Of a stretch of 64,000 nucleotides of DNA, positions 9,012-18,183 are shown piece by piece. Numbering within the stretch: position 1 is the stretch's first letter; every line of letters starts with the position of its first letter. Below the pieces are notes generated by a model. It did no database searches and was not told the DNA's origin. It was given only the letters and a program-made list of their open reading frames with translations. The translations under genes and the position numbers were made by a program. This DNA comes from Polaromonas sp. (GTDB lineage Bacteria > Pseudomonadota > Gammaproteobacteria > Burkholderiales > Burkholderiaceae_C), in NCBI GenBank assembly GCA_013298945.1, contig JAAFJR010000007.1, positions 1 to 64,000 of the forward strand, written 5' to 3'.

Positions 9012-10835
9012 TTAAAAATCATCCTCAGCCATATTGGCACAAGTCAAATCTCGGCTCTTTACCACGTTTAACCAAGCCGTAATTTTTGGCAATTCGTAGT
9101 GATAAAAATAGGCTGTAGCCGGCGTATTTGTTGCCTTAGTAGCTATTATATTAGCAGCAATATCTAGCCACATCCAAGCAATAACCATGTGCCCAAAAGC
9201 TTGCATGTACGGTACGGCATTGGCTAGGGCTTCGTTTGGGTTTGCTGTTGACCATGCCGCTTTGGTTGCACCATCGACAGCCGTCACTGCTTTATCTAAA
9301 TCACTGGCGTATCCAACAAGCTCGGCGTGCTGAGCGGCACGCTTGCTAGTCGTGGCAATTTTTTGCATCAACAATTGCCACGCTTTACCGCCTTCCATCA
9401 AGACTTTACGCCCCAATAAATCAGCAGCCTGAATCCCGTGTGTACCTTCATGAATCATGTTCAAGCGGTTGTCACGCCAATATTGTTCAACCGGAAAATC
9501 TCGCGTATAGCCGTAGCCGCCATGAATTTGAATCGCCAAGCTGTTGGCTTCTAAACACCATTCACTAGGCCAGCTTTTTGCAATTGGCATCAACACTTCT
9601 AAGATAAGTCGCGCCTCTTCCGCTGCGGCAGCATCACCCGTCATTTCTTCGTCAACCATGCGGGCGCAATACAGCTCTAAAGCCAAGGCACCCTCGCAGT
9701 AAGACTTTTGCGCAAGCAGCATGCGTTTGACGTCTGCGTGTTCTATGATGCGAACCTGCGGTTGAGATGCGTCTTTGCCCGATGCACCTAAGACACGACC
9801 TTGCGGACGATTCTTGGCATAGTCCAGCGAAGCGTAATAACCCGCCAAGCCCAACATCGTTGCCGCAGTGCCAACTCCGATACGCGCCTTGTTCATCATA
9901 TGAAACATGCAGCGCAAGCCTTCACCCGGTTTGCCAACCAAATAGCCAACTGCACCTGCTTGGCCACCTGGCCTGCATTTACCCTCGCCAAAATTAAGCA
10001 AGGTATTGGTCGTGCCGCGCCAGCCGAGTTTGTGGTTCAAGCCAGCCAAGGCTACGTCATTACGTTCTCCCGTCAGCTCCCCTTGTACATTGACTATCTT
10101 TTTAGGAACTATGAACAAAGAAATACCACGCGTACCAGCGACTAATTTACCTGAGGGATCAGGAATTTTGGCAAGTACGAGATGAATAATGTTTTCGGTC
10201 AACTCGTGGTCACCCGAAGAGATCCACATCTTGTTACCTTTGAGACGATAGCGTGGCCCCAAAACATCGTTTTGCCAATCATCTCCTAAAGTGCTCCCAA
10301 TATCTGGCGTAGCACGCGTGGTGATATCTGACAAACTTGAGCCCGCTTGCGGTTCGCTCAAGCACATGGTGCCTGCCCATCTGCCAGAAAACTCGTTATC
10401 TGCGAAAACTTCTTTTTGCTTCTGTGTGCCATGAACCAGCAGCAAGCCAGCGTTGCCAGCCGTCAGCATATTTGATCCAATACTGACCGAGGCACAGGCA
10501 AAAAAAGCGTTTGCAGCAGCCTCTACCGCATAAGGCAATTGCATGCCGTCGCGCGAATAATCTTGCGCCGCGCTGAGCATGCCGGATGCCACATAGGCGG
10601 CATGTGCATCATGCGTTGCTTGCGGCAAGATGACTTTTTCACCATCAAACTGCGGTTCCTGTGTGTCCACCAAGCGATTAAAAGGCGCATACTTTTCACG
10701 GGCGATGCGCTCGCAAGTGTCTAAAACTGCATCGAAAGTTTCGCGCGAGTGATCCGTAAATCGCTCGCGTTTGTTCAATGATTCAACGTCTAACCAATCG
10801 TAAAGTAAGAAATCTATCGTCGAACGCAAACCCAT
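9012..10835 (-). CDS. Acyl-CoA dehydrogenase with C-terminal extension domain
   Basis: A 607-residue acyl-CoA dehydrogenase. It has a short N-terminal domain (FLLYDWLDV), the FAD-binding core (LSEPQAGSS near 160, WISSGDHE near 205), the IHGGYGYTRDFPVEQ signature near 430 and the catalytic Glu in HEGTHGIQA. A C-terminal helical domain of about 130 residues follows. It introduces the first double bond of beta-oxidation; the expected acceptor is electron-transfer flavoprotein, not encoded here. AAAGG lies 6 bp before the ATG. Residues near 559-575 are encoded by a copy of the dispersed repeat. It is co-directional with the thiolase gene, 11 bp away. Confidence 0.92.
   Translation of the reverse strand: MGLRSTIDFLLYDWLDVESLNKRERFTDHSRETFDAVLDTCERIAREKYAPFNRLVDTQEPQFDGEKVILPQATHDAHAAYVASGMLSAAQDYSRDGMQLPYAVEAAANAFFACASVSIGSNMLTAGNAGLLLVHGTQKQKEVFADNEFSGRWAGTMCLSEPQAGSSLSDITTRATPDIGSTLGDDWQNDVLGPRYRLKGNKMWISSGDHELTENIIHLVLAKIPDPSGKLVAGTRGISLFIVPKKIVNVQGELTGERNDVALAGLNHKLGWRGTTNTLLNFGEGKCRPGGQAGAVGYLVGKPGEGLRCMFHMMNKARIGVGTAATMLGLAGYYASLDYAKNRPQGRVLGASGKDASQPQVRIIEHADVKRMLLAQKSYCEGALALELYCARMVDEEMTGDAAAAEEARLILEVLMPIAKSWPSEWCLEANSLAIQIHGGYGYTRDFPVEQYWRDNRLNMIHEGTHGIQAADLLGRKVLMEGGKAWQLLMQKIATTSKRAAQHAELVGYASDLDKAVTAVDGATKAAWSTANPNEALANAVPYMQAFGHMVIAWMWLDIAANIIATKATNTPATAYFYHYELPKITAWLNVVKSRDLTCANMAEDDF
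9111..9158 (-). repeat. Dispersed element inside the acyl-CoA dehydrogenase gene
   Basis: Sense orientation, near the 3' end of the gene. It encodes [14 protein letters not shown]. The TAG of the consensus is AAG in this copy, so the frame stays open. The left half of the inverted repeat is degraded. Confidence 0.85.
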
Positions 10836-10846
10836 ATTCGACCTTT

Positions 10847-12022
10847 TTACAAAACTTCAAAAATGCCACAAGCACCCATGCCGCCGCCAATACACATGGT
10901 CACCGCAACACGCTTAGCTCCGCGACGTTTGCCTTCGATCAAGGAATGGCCAGTCAAACGCTGACCACTCACGCCGTAAGGATGACCCACTGCAATTGCG
11001 CCACCGTTGACATTTAAACGCTCTGCAGGAATACCCAGCTTGTCGCGGCAATAAAGTACCTGAACAGCAAATGCTTCGTTCAACTCCCACAAATCAATAT
11101 CACTGATCTTGAGCCCTAAACGTGCCAAGACTTTTGGAATAGCGAAAACTGGCCCGATACCCATCTCATCAGGTTCACAACCAGCTACAGCAAAACCGAG
11201 GAAGCGACCCAAAGGCTGCAATCCTTTTTTCTCGGCCACAGCTTCATTCATGATGACGCAGGCGCCGCCACCGTCTGAAAATTGGCTGGCATTGCCTGCC
11301 GAAATCAAACCGCCTGGAAGAGCTGAACGCAAACCCGCAATACCTTCTTTGGTGGTGCCATCACGAATACCTTCATCATTGCTAACTGTCACCTGCTTGG
11401 TAGTCAAGCCCATCACTGGGTCTGCAACACCCATGGTCACGGTGATAGGCGCAATCTCGGCCTGGAACAAACCTGCCGCCAAAGCGGCAACCGCTTTTTG
11501 TTGGCTAGCAGCACCATATTCATCCATAGCTTCACGGCTGATGTTATAACGCTTAGCTACTTGCTCAGCTGTTTGCAGCATATTCCAGTAAATTTCTGGC
11601 TTGTTTTTCACCAGCCAAGAATCCGCCAGCATGTGTGTGTTCATTTCTTGCTGAACGCAAGAGATACTTTCTACACCACCAGCCACATAAATATCGCCCT
11701 CGCCCGCAATGATGCGCTGCGCTGCCAAAGCAATGGTTTGCAAACCAGAAGAGCAAAAGCGGTTGACCGTCATGCCTGAAGTTGTGATCGGTAAGCCAGC
11801 ACGCAAGGCTACTTGGCGTGCAATGTTTGCACCTGTTGCACCCTCAGGATTTGCACAACCCATGATGACATCGTCAACCTCAGCGCCGTCAATGCCTGCG
11901 CGTTTAACGGCATGCTCAACAGCATGGCCACCCAAGGTTGCGCCATGTGTCATATTGAAAGAACCCTTCCAGCTTTTTGCCAAGGGGGTACGAGCGGTAG
12001 AAACAATTACAGCAGATGTCAT
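10847..12022 (-). CDS. fadA: Acetyl-CoA C-acyltransferase (thiolase)
   Basis: A 391-residue thiolase, the last step of beta-oxidation: 3-ketoacyl-CoA plus CoA gives acetyl-CoA and a shortened acyl-CoA. The nucleophilic Cys is in NRFCSSGLQ at about residue 90. The catalytic His is in [11 protein letters not shown] and the second catalytic Cys in [10 protein letters not shown] near the C-terminus. The gene follows the fused hydratase/dehydrogenase gene after 86 bp and precedes the acyl-CoA dehydrogenase by 11 bp. The order fadB-fadA-acd supports a complete beta-oxidation spiral. Acyl chain preference is not evident. Confidence 0.92.
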   Translation of the reverse strand: MTSAVIVSTARTPLAKSWKGSFNMTHGATLGGHAVEHAVKRAGIDGAEVDDVIMGCANPEGATGANIARQVALRAGLPITTSGMTVNRFCSSGLQTIALAAQRIIAGEGDIYVAGGVESISCVQQEMNTHMLADSWLVKNKPEIYWNMLQTAEQVAKRYNISREAMDEYGAASQQKAVAALAAGLFQAEIAPITVTMGVADPVMGLTTKQVTVSNDEGIRDGTTKEGIAGLRSALPGGLISAGNASQFSDGGGACVIMNEAVAEKKGLQPLGRFLGFAVAGCEPDEMGIGPVFAIPKVLARLGLKISDIDLWELNEAFAVQVLYCRDKLGIPAERLNVNGGAIAVGHPYGVSGQRLTGHSLIEGKRRGAKRVAVTMCIGGGMGACGIFEVL

Positions 12023-12086
12023 GATCTTTTCCCTGTTGATATTTTTTGAGTTTTTTGAATGTGTTCAGAATAACTATTTGGATTAA

Positions 12087-12111
12087 TTACTAGAATTAGT
12101 TACTAGAATTA
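12087..12111. repeat. Tandem 12-bp direct repeat at the fadB stop
   Basis: Two perfect copies of TTACTAGAATTA lie 13 bp apart (12087-12098 and 12100-12111). The second overlaps the fadB stop codon. The repeat contains CTAG, which is usually scarce in proteobacterial DNA. It sits upstream of the thiolase gene. Confidence 0.6.
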
Positions 12112-14208
12112 ATTGAAGGTTTTGCCTTCAGCCACCAACTTAGTCAAAAGTGGCGCTGGTTTCCAAAATGCGGCATCATCCAATGGGTTTTGCGCAAACT
12201 TGTTCATACTCTGAACCACATTGAACAGCCCAATTTGGTCCGCATAATTCATAGGGCCGCCACGGTAAATCGGGAAACCATAACCCATGAGGTAAACCAT
12301 ATCAATATCGCTTGCCTTAGTAGCAATACCTTCTTCTAAGATATGTGCAGCTTCGTTGACCAAGGCATAAACCAAGCGCTGCACAATTTCTTCGTCTGAA
12401 ATTTTCCGAGGTGTAATACCCAAGGATTGACGATGCGCTTCAATCATGGCGACAACTTCAGCATTGGGCACGGCATCACGCTTGCCAGCTATATAGTCAT
12501 ACCAGCCAGCACCCGTTTTTTGGCCAAAGCGACCTTTTTCACACAACAAATCAGCCGTTTTGCTGTACTTCATATTTGGCTTTTCAACGACACGGCGTTT
12601 ACGAATAGCCCATCCGATATCGTTACCTGCCAAATCGCCCATGCGGAAAGGTCCCATCGCAAAACCAAAGTTCTCCATGGCTTTATCAACTTGTGCTGGT
12701 GTACAGCCTTCATCCAACAAGAAGCCACCTTGGCGGCCATATTGTTCAATCATGCGGTTGCCAATGAAGCCATCGCACACACCCGATACGACCGATGTTT
12801 TCTTGATCTTTTTACCCAATGCCATCACTGTTGCCAAAACATCTTTTGCAGTTTTTTCACCGCGAACAACCTCAAGCAACTTCATCACGTTAGCAGGGCT
12901 GAAGAAGTGTGTGCCAATCACGTCTTGTGGGCGTTTGGTAAAGTTCGCAATTTTGTTCAAGTCTAAAGTTGATGTGTTACTGGCCAAAATAGCACCAGGC
13001 TTCATCACGCGATCCAACTCTTTGAAAACAGCCTCTTTGACACCCATTTCTTCAAACACAGCTTCAATAACCATGTCGGCATCTTTTAAATCGTCATAGC
13101 TCAGCGTTGTGCTTAACAAGCTCATTCGCTGGTCATATTTGTCTTGCTTGAGTTTGCCTTTTTTGACTTGTGCTTCGTAGTTTTTACGAATGGTCGCAAC
13201 ACCACGATCTAAAGCCTCTTGCTTCATTTCAAGCATTTTGACGGCAATGCCTGCATTCAAGAAATTCATGGCGATACCACCACCCATCGTTCCTGCACCG
13301 ATAACAGCTATTGATTCAATAGCACGCTGAGGCGTATCTGCAGGTACATCAGGAATTTTTGAAGCGGCACGATCCGCCACAAAAATATGTCGCAGCGCTT
13401 TGCTTTCAGGCGTCAGCATGAGATTGATAAACAAATCACGCTCAATACGCATGCCAGCATCAAATTTTTGCTTAGTCGCGGCAATTACAGCTTCTACACA
13501 CTTCATAGGAGCTGGGTAATTTTTCGACATCCCTTTGACCATGTTGCCAGCAAATCCGAAATAGGCATCACCCAATGGGTGCTTGCAAGGCAAATTTCGC
13601 ACCAGAGGTAAAGGGCGAATCGCAGCAACAGATTGCGCAAACGCCATAGCCTCTGCGGCCAATGACTCAGGAGATACAGATAATTTGTCAAATAATTTTT
13701 GACCTGGCAATTGAGCCAATAGTTCGCTTTTCACGGGTTCACCGCTCACCATCATATTCAAAGCAGCTTCTACACCAAGCACACGTGGGAGTCTTTGCGT
13801 ACCACCTGCGCCGGGAACTAAACCTAGTTTTACCTCTGGCAGAGCAATACTACAACCAGGAGCTGCAATACGGTAATGACAACCCAAAGCCAGCTCCAAA
13901 CCACCGCCCATCGCAACACTGTGCATAGCAGCAACCACAGGTTTAGATGAGTTTTCAACTGCCAAAATAACACTCAATAAATTTGGCTCTTGCAAAGCTT
14001 TTGGGCTACCAAATTCTTTGATGTCTGCGCCACCCGAGAACGCCTTGCCAGCACCGGTAATCACAATTGCCGTCACAGTTTCATCTTGATTTGCCTTAGC
14101 TAGACCGTCTGTAATACCTTGTCTAGTAGCCAGCCCCAAACCATTAACTGGAGGATTATCTAAAGTGATGATTGCCACGTTACCATGGACTTTATATTGT
14201 GCTGTCAT
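12109..14208 (-). CDS. fadB: Fused enoyl-CoA hydratase / 3-hydroxyacyl-CoA dehydrogenase
   Basis: A 699-residue multifunctional beta-oxidation protein. The N-terminal crotonase domain (about 1-190) carries the oxyanion-hole motifs AFSGGADIKEF and HSVAMGGGLELALGCHYRI and the PEVKLGLVPGAGG segment. The NAD-binding domain starts near residue 303 (VIGAGTMGGG) and the C-terminal dehydrogenase domains follow (THFFSPANVMKLLEVV, then GYGFPIYRGGPM). It hydrates enoyl-CoA and oxidises the 3-hydroxyacyl-CoA with NAD. AAGGA precedes the ATG. A TetR-type inverted repeat lies 38-51 bp upstream, so repression lifted by an acyl-CoA-type ligand is plausible. The domain order is of the FadJ/peroxisomal bifunctional type. 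Confidence 0.92.
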   Translation of the reverse strand: MTAQYKVHGNVAIITLDNPPVNGLGLATRQGITDGLAKANQDETVTAIVITGAGKAFSGGADIKEFGSPKALQEPNLLSVILAVENSSKPVVAAMHSVAMGGGLELALGCHYRIAAPGCSIALPEVKLGLVPGAGGTQRLPRVLGVEAALNMMVSGEPVKSELLAQLPGQKLFDKLSVSPESLAAEAMAFAQSVAAIRPLPLVRNLPCKHPLGDAYFGFAGNMVKGMSKNYPAPMKCVEAVIAATKQKFDAGMRIERDLFINLMLTPESKALRHIFVADRAASKIPDVPADTPQRAIESIAVIGAGTMGGGIAMNFLNAGIAVKMLEMKQEALDRGVATIRKNYEAQVKKGKLKQDKYDQRMSLLSTTLSYDDLKDADMVIEAVFEEMGVKEAVFKELDRVMKPGAILASNTSTLDLNKIANFTKRPQDVIGTHFFSPANVMKLLEVVRGEKTAKDVLATVMALGKKIKKTSVVSGVCDGFIGNRMIEQYGRQGGFLLDEGCTPAQVDKAMENFGFAMGPFRMGDLAGNDIGWAIRKRRVVEKPNMKYSKTADLLCEKGRFGQKTGAGWYDYIAGKRDAVPNAEVVAMIEAHRQSLGITPRKISDEEIVQRLVYALVNEAAHILEEGIATKASDIDMVYLMGYGFPIYRGGPMNYADQIGLFNVVQSMNKFAQNPLDDAAFWKPAPLLTKLVAEGKTFN

Positions 14209-14245
14209 GCAAATATTCCTTCAAAAGCTATACATATAACAAAAT

Positions 14246-14259
14246 AGAACGGTCGTTCT
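14246..14259. promoter_or_regulatory. Palindromic operator candidate upstream of fadB
   Basis: AGAACG-GT-CGTTCT is a perfect 6-bp inverted repeat 38-51 bp upstream of the fadB ATG, in the expected promoter region. Its form resembles TetR/AcrR-family operators that control fatty-acid degradation genes in betaproteobacteria. No regulator gene is present in the window. Confidence 0.5.
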
Positions 14260-14334
14260 TTTTTAATATTGTAGTGAGAAATTATTGAAATTCAAATCTC
14301 AAAGTCGCCGCAGGGACAAGTCTTACTATTAGCG

Positions 14335-15030
14335 CTAAACTTCTAGCCATTCTTTACGAATAGTTGCATTTTCTCGAAGAGAGTCTGGCGTTCCCGAGAA
14401 AACGATACTGCCGTGTCCCATAACCAAAGCGCGATCAGAAATAGACATAGCAATCGTCAGTTTTTGCTCGATCAACAATACAGAAACACCTTTAGAACGA
14501 AGTGTTTTGAGGTATTGCCCAACTAACTCTACGATTTTTGGGGCCAAGCCTTCAGTTGGCTCGTCGATGATGATGAGATCAGGATCTCCCATCAAGGTAC
14601 GACAAAGCGTTAGCATCTGCTGCTCACCCCCTGAAAGTACGCCAGCCTCAGTATGTTCGCGTTCTTTAAGGCGGGGGAACATCGTAAACATATCGTCAAA
14701 CGACCATCGACTCCCCTTTCCAGTACCTTTTTGACCGAGAAGCAAATTTTGGCGCACAGTTAAGCTTGGAAAGATATCTCGATTTTCAGGTACGTAGCCA
14801 ATTCCCAAATGCGCAATCTCAAACGCTTTTTTATGATCTAGCGTAACGCCTTTCCATGACAAGCCACCTTGCCAATCTACCAAACCCATGATGGCCTTCG
14901 CTGTCGTCGATCGACCTGATCCATTGCGTCCAAGCAAGGCGACAATTTCACCTGGCTTCACATCGAAAGTAACGCCATGCAACACATGACTTTTGCCGTA
15001 ATAAGCATGCAGGTTTTCGATATTAAGCAT
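14335..15030 (-). CDS. livF: Branched-chain amino acid-type ABC transporter ATPase LivF
   Basis: An ATP-binding subunit of the HAAT family, about 231 residues from the ATG at 15030. That start is preceded by AAGGAG and overlaps the livG stop by 8 bp. The longer frame to 15054 lacks these signals. Visible motifs are the Walker A region GRNGSGRST (residues 34-42), the signature LSGGEQQ and Walker B LIIIDEPTEGL. The invariant Walker A Lys is Arg at residue 40 (codon CGA), which is unusual. It pairs with LivG to energise import of a branched-chain amino acid, amide, or another carboxylate-type substrate. Confidence 0.92.
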   Translation of the reverse strand: MLNIENLHAYYGKSHVLHGVTFDVKPGEIVALLGRNGSGRSTTAKAIMGLVDWQGGLSWKGVTLDHKKAFEIAHLGIGYVPENRDIFPSLTVRQNLLLGQKGTGKGSRWSFDDMFTMFPRLKEREHTEAGVLSGGEQQMLTLCRTLMGDPDLIIIDEPTEGLAPKIVELVGQYLKTLRSKGVSVLLIEQKLTIAMSISDRALVMGHGSIVFSGTPDSLRENATIRKEWLEV

Positions 15031-15799
15031 GTTGCGCTCCTTGTACATCCGCAACTGATGAACCTAAATACGCATCTTGCACACGCTGGTTAGCGCGCAC
15101 TGCATCTGGTGTGTCATAAGCCAGCACTTCACCGTACACCACCACTGCAATCTTGTCTGCCAAGCCAAACACTACGCCCATATCATGCTCTACTGTCAGT
15201 AACGTTTTACCTACTGTCACTTCTTTAATCAAGTTAATAAATCGCGCAGTCTCTGTTTTACTCATACCAGCTGTTGGTTCGTCTAACAATACGACACTGG
15301 CACCACCACCAATAGTGACACCGATTTCTAAAGCGCGCTGCTCAGCGTACGTCAAATTGGCTGCCAATACATCTCGTTTTTTATCGAGTTTGATCATCGA
15401 CATTAACTCTTCAGTTCTTGCATTGGCATCATCCAAATCTGCTAAGAATTTCAAGAATGTGTATTTGTAACCCAAACTCCATAAAACACTGCATCTCAAA
15501 TTTTCAAAAACGCTTAATTTGGGGAAAATATTCGTAATTTGAAAACTACGCGATAACCCCATGCGATTGATTTCAAATGGTTTCTTACCATTTATCTTTT
15601 GACCATGCAGTAACACATCACCGCTCGTGGGCGCGAAGCGTCCACTGATTAAATTAAACAATGTCGATTTTCCTGCGCCATTAGGACCAATAATGGCCAA
15701 TCGCTCACCGACTGGGATATCCAAATTAACGCCACGAATGATTTCACTCTTGCCAAAACTTTTACGTAAATCTTTAAGTTGCAATGCATAGGAGCTCAT
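15023..15799 (-). CDS. livG: Branched-chain amino acid-type ABC transporter ATPase LivG
   Basis: A 258-residue ATPase with a canonical Walker A (GPNGAGKST near residue 38), the LivG-type signature TYAEQRALEI, Walker B VVLLDEPTAGM and the H-loop TVEHDM. It forms the heterodimer with LivF. It overlaps livM by 4 bp and livF by 8 bp, so the permease and ATPase genes are translationally coupled. The intact Walker A here contrasts with the altered one in its partner. Confidence 0.93.
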   Translation of the reverse strand: MSSYALQLKDLRKSFGKSEIIRGVNLDIPVGERLAIIGPNGAGKSTLFNLISGRFAPTSGDVLLHGQKINGKKPFEINRMGLSRSFQITNIFPKLSVFENLRCSVLWSLGYKYTFLKFLADLDDANARTEELMSMIKLDKKRDVLAANLTYAEQRALEIGVTIGGGASVVLLDEPTAGMSKTETARFINLIKEVTVGKTLLTVEHDMGVVFGLADKIAVVVYGEVLAYDTPDAVRANQRVQDAYLGSSVADVQGAQHA

Positions 15800-17103
15800 A
15801 GTGACTCCTTTCTTTTAATTTCATTTTCAATATATTCTTGCGCCTGTCCCCATTGAACAGCGAAATTTCTACGTGTGTATTCAAATACAGATAACCCCGC
15901 CAAGAACACAATCAATGAGGCCAACCAACTGCTTACAGTTTTAGCATCCATTTTGATTCCCAAGAATGTTAACTCAGACCCTAACGCTTGGTTTAGCTGC
16001 AAGTGATAAACCATCTCTACCATGGCTGCCATACCCAACAGCATGACCAACCCTGAAATAAACAACACAAGATATTTACTCAACATGGGTTTTAGTTTTC
16101 CATATGAGGCAACACGCAAATTCATCATGATTAAACTTGCAATACCACCAGGCGCAAACATCACCATCAACATAAACGTTAAGCCCAGGTACAGCAGCCA
16201 AGCTTTGGTTAACTCGCTCAAAAGCACAAAGGCCAACACCATCAGAATTGCTCCCAAAATGGGGCCAAAAAAGAATGTTGCACCGCCCAAAAATGTAAAT
16301 AATAAATACGCACCCGATCTATATCCACTTACAACTTCAGAAGTGACAATTTCAAAATTCAGGGCAGCCAATCCACCAGAAATTCCAGCAAAAAATGCGG
16401 CTATGATGAACGCGATATATCTAACGCGCTGCGTGTCATACCCAACAAACTCGACGCGTTCTGGGTTATCACGAACTGCATTGAGCATGCGACCCAAAGG
16501 TGTTCTTGTAAAGGCAAACATCAATGCGGTGCACACGAATGTGTATATTGCAATGAGGTAGTAAAGTTGGATTTGCGGGCCAAATGTAATCCCAAAAGGC
16601 TTGCTCCCAGCGACGCGATTACCGGAGACACCACCCTCGCCACCAAAAAATTCCGGAAACATCAATGACATCGCCCATACCAGCTCACCCACACCTAAGG
16701 TGATCATGGCGAATGGCGTAGCCGCTTTTTTGGTTGTAACCCAACCTAATATGACCGCAACAACCATGGCTGACAAACCACCCGCAATGGGAATCAGGCT
16801 TACGGGCAGCGGAAAGCCGCCTGATACAGTATTCAAGGTATGAATCGCCAAAAACGACCCCATCCCAGAATAAACGGCATGACCAAAACTAAGCATGCCA
16901 CCTTGACCAAGCAGCATGTTGTAGCTCAAGCAAACAATAATAGCGATGCCCATTTGACTGAGCATGGTATGACTTAAGCTGCTTGTAAACAACATCGGTG
17001 CGAATAGCAAAATTAAGGCAAAACCAAACCATACAACGAATCGCCCCACATTCATAGGCTTGAATGAAACACTTGCTGAATTAGATTTTTGTGTAGTCGC
17101 CAT
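15796..17103 (-). CDS. livM: Branched-chain amino acid-type ABC transporter permease LivM
   Basis: A 435-residue inner-membrane permease with about ten hydrophobic segments and the LivM signature region (NMLLGQGGMLSFGHAVYSG near residue 60). It is longer than typical LivM proteins: after the conserved permease core (to about residue 330) there is an extra C-terminal part with two further hydrophobic segments and a charged tail. The stop overlaps the livG start. It pairs with LivH to form the channel. Confidence 0.9.
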   Translation of the reverse strand: MATTQKSNSASVSFKPMNVGRFVVWFGFALILLFAPMLFTSSLSHTMLSQMGIAIIVCLSYNMLLGQGGMLSFGHAVYSGMGSFLAIHTLNTVSGGFPLPVSLIPIAGGLSAMVVAVILGWVTTKKAATPFAMITLGVGELVWAMSLMFPEFFGGEGGVSGNRVAGSKPFGITFGPQIQLYYLIAIYTFVCTALMFAFTRTPLGRMLNAVRDNPERVEFVGYDTQRVRYIAFIIAAFFAGISGGLAALNFEIVTSEVVSGYRSGAYLLFTFLGGATFFFGPILGAILMVLAFVLLSELTKAWLLYLGLTFMLMVMFAPGGIASLIMMNLRVASYGKLKPMLSKYLVLFISGLVMLLGMAAMVEMVYHLQLNQALGSELTFLGIKMDAKTVSSWLASLIVFLAGLSVFEYTRRNFAVQWGQAQEYIENEIKRKESL

Positions 17104-17106
17104 GAT

Positions 17107-18054
17107 TTAGCCCTCCCTAGTTCCTAAAAGACCTTTAGGCCGGAAGATCAAAATCAAAACCAACAATAAATAAGGCATGATTGGCGCTATTTGACTTATT
17201 TTTAGCTTGAGCACAGCATATCCAAAAGTTTCAGATGTTATGGAAGCGCCTAGTAATTGTGCAGCGCCCAAAAGTGAGCTATCAATAGCAACTGCAAATG
17301 TTTGCAAAATACCAATCAATAACGAAGCTAAAAACGCACCTGCCAGCGAGCCCATTCCTCCCACAACGACAACCACAAAAATGACGGACCCCACGGTTGC
17401 AGCCATGCCGGGCTCTGTCACAAAAGCATTGCCTCCAATCACGCCCGCCAAACCAGCCAAAGCAGCCCCACCACCAAATACCATCATAAAAACACGCGGA
17501 ACATTGTGCCCCAAAGATTCAACGGTCTCTGGATGCGTTAGAGCTGCTTGTATAACTAAGCCAATGCGAGTCCTTGTTAATAGAAGCCAAACTGCTAACA
17601 ACATTAACAAGGCGACTAGCATCATAAACCCACGATAAATAGGGAACTGCGTGCCAAACAAGGTGAATAGCGGTCCGCTTAATTCAGCAGGGACGCGGTA
17701 ATCAACAGAGCTACGTCCCCAAATAAGCTGCACCATCTCTAGCAAGATATAACTTAATCCAAATGTGATTAGAAGCTCAGGCACGTGACCAAACTTATGT
17801 ACACGGCGCAAACAATATTTCTCAAAACCAGCGCCAAGCAAGCCTACTAAAAGCGGAGCAATAATCAACGCTGGCCAAAAGCCAATCAACTGGGTGACAC
17901 TGTACGCAAAATATGCGCCTAACATATAAAACGAGGCATGCGCGAAATTCAGTACGCCCATCATACTGAATATCAGCGTCAAGCCTGAACTCAGCATAAA
18001 CAACAGCAGACCGTAACTCAAACCGTTGAGCAATGAAATAGTAAAAAACTCCAT
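17107..18054 (-). CDS. livH: Branched-chain amino acid-type ABC transporter permease LivH
   Basis: A 315-residue permease with eight or more membrane segments and the LivH motif (GLTLIFSMMGVLNFAHASFY near residue 24). It is the first gene of the permease/ATPase set and lies 3 bp upstream of livM. It is separated from the binding-protein gene by a strong hairpin, which would let the binding protein be made in excess over the membrane complex. Confidence 0.92.
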   Translation of the reverse strand: MEFFTISLLNGLSYGLLLFMLSSGLTLIFSMMGVLNFAHASFYMLGAYFAYSVTQLIGFWPALIIAPLLVGLLGAGFEKYCLRRVHKFGHVPELLITFGLSYILLEMVQLIWGRSSVDYRVPAELSGPLFTLFGTQFPIYRGFMMLVALLMLLAVWLLLTRTRIGLVIQAALTHPETVESLGHNVPRVFMMVFGGGAALAGLAGVIGGNAFVTEPGMAATVGSVIFVVVVVGGMGSLAGAFLASLLIGILQTFAVAIDSSLLGAAQLLGASITSETFGYAVLKLKISQIAPIMPYLLLVLILIFRPKGLLGTREG

Positions 18055-18114
18055 GTTTTTCTCTTTAGTTTTATCAGCATTTATTCAATGCAATTTCAGA
18101 CACAAAAAATAAAG

Positions 18115-18143
18115 AGCCGAGGTAATTCATGATTACCTCGGCT
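18115..18143 (-). terminator. Hairpin between the binding-protein gene and livH (attenuating terminator)
   Basis: A perfect 12-bp stem (AGCCGAGGTAAT / ATTACCTCGGCT) has a 5-nt loop. On the minus strand it is followed by CTTTATTTTTT. It lies 41 bp after the binding-protein stop and 61 bp before livH, so it probably works as a partial terminator. Confidence 0.8.
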
Positions 18144-18183
18144 TCTATTCTTAATTTATCTTATAACTAGATTTCCCAGATTT

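Noticed and set aside
12318-12345. Possible further repeat copy in fadB (IATKASD resembles the repeat peptide)
   Set aside because: The segment matches what is normal for the C-terminal part of FadB-type proteins, and the flanking DNA lacks the core of the element.
13305-13332. AGCTATTGATTCAATAGC near the NAD-binding site of fadB, similar to the inverted-repeat arm
   Set aside because: It encodes the normal ESIAVIGAGTMG region, and no core sequence follows.
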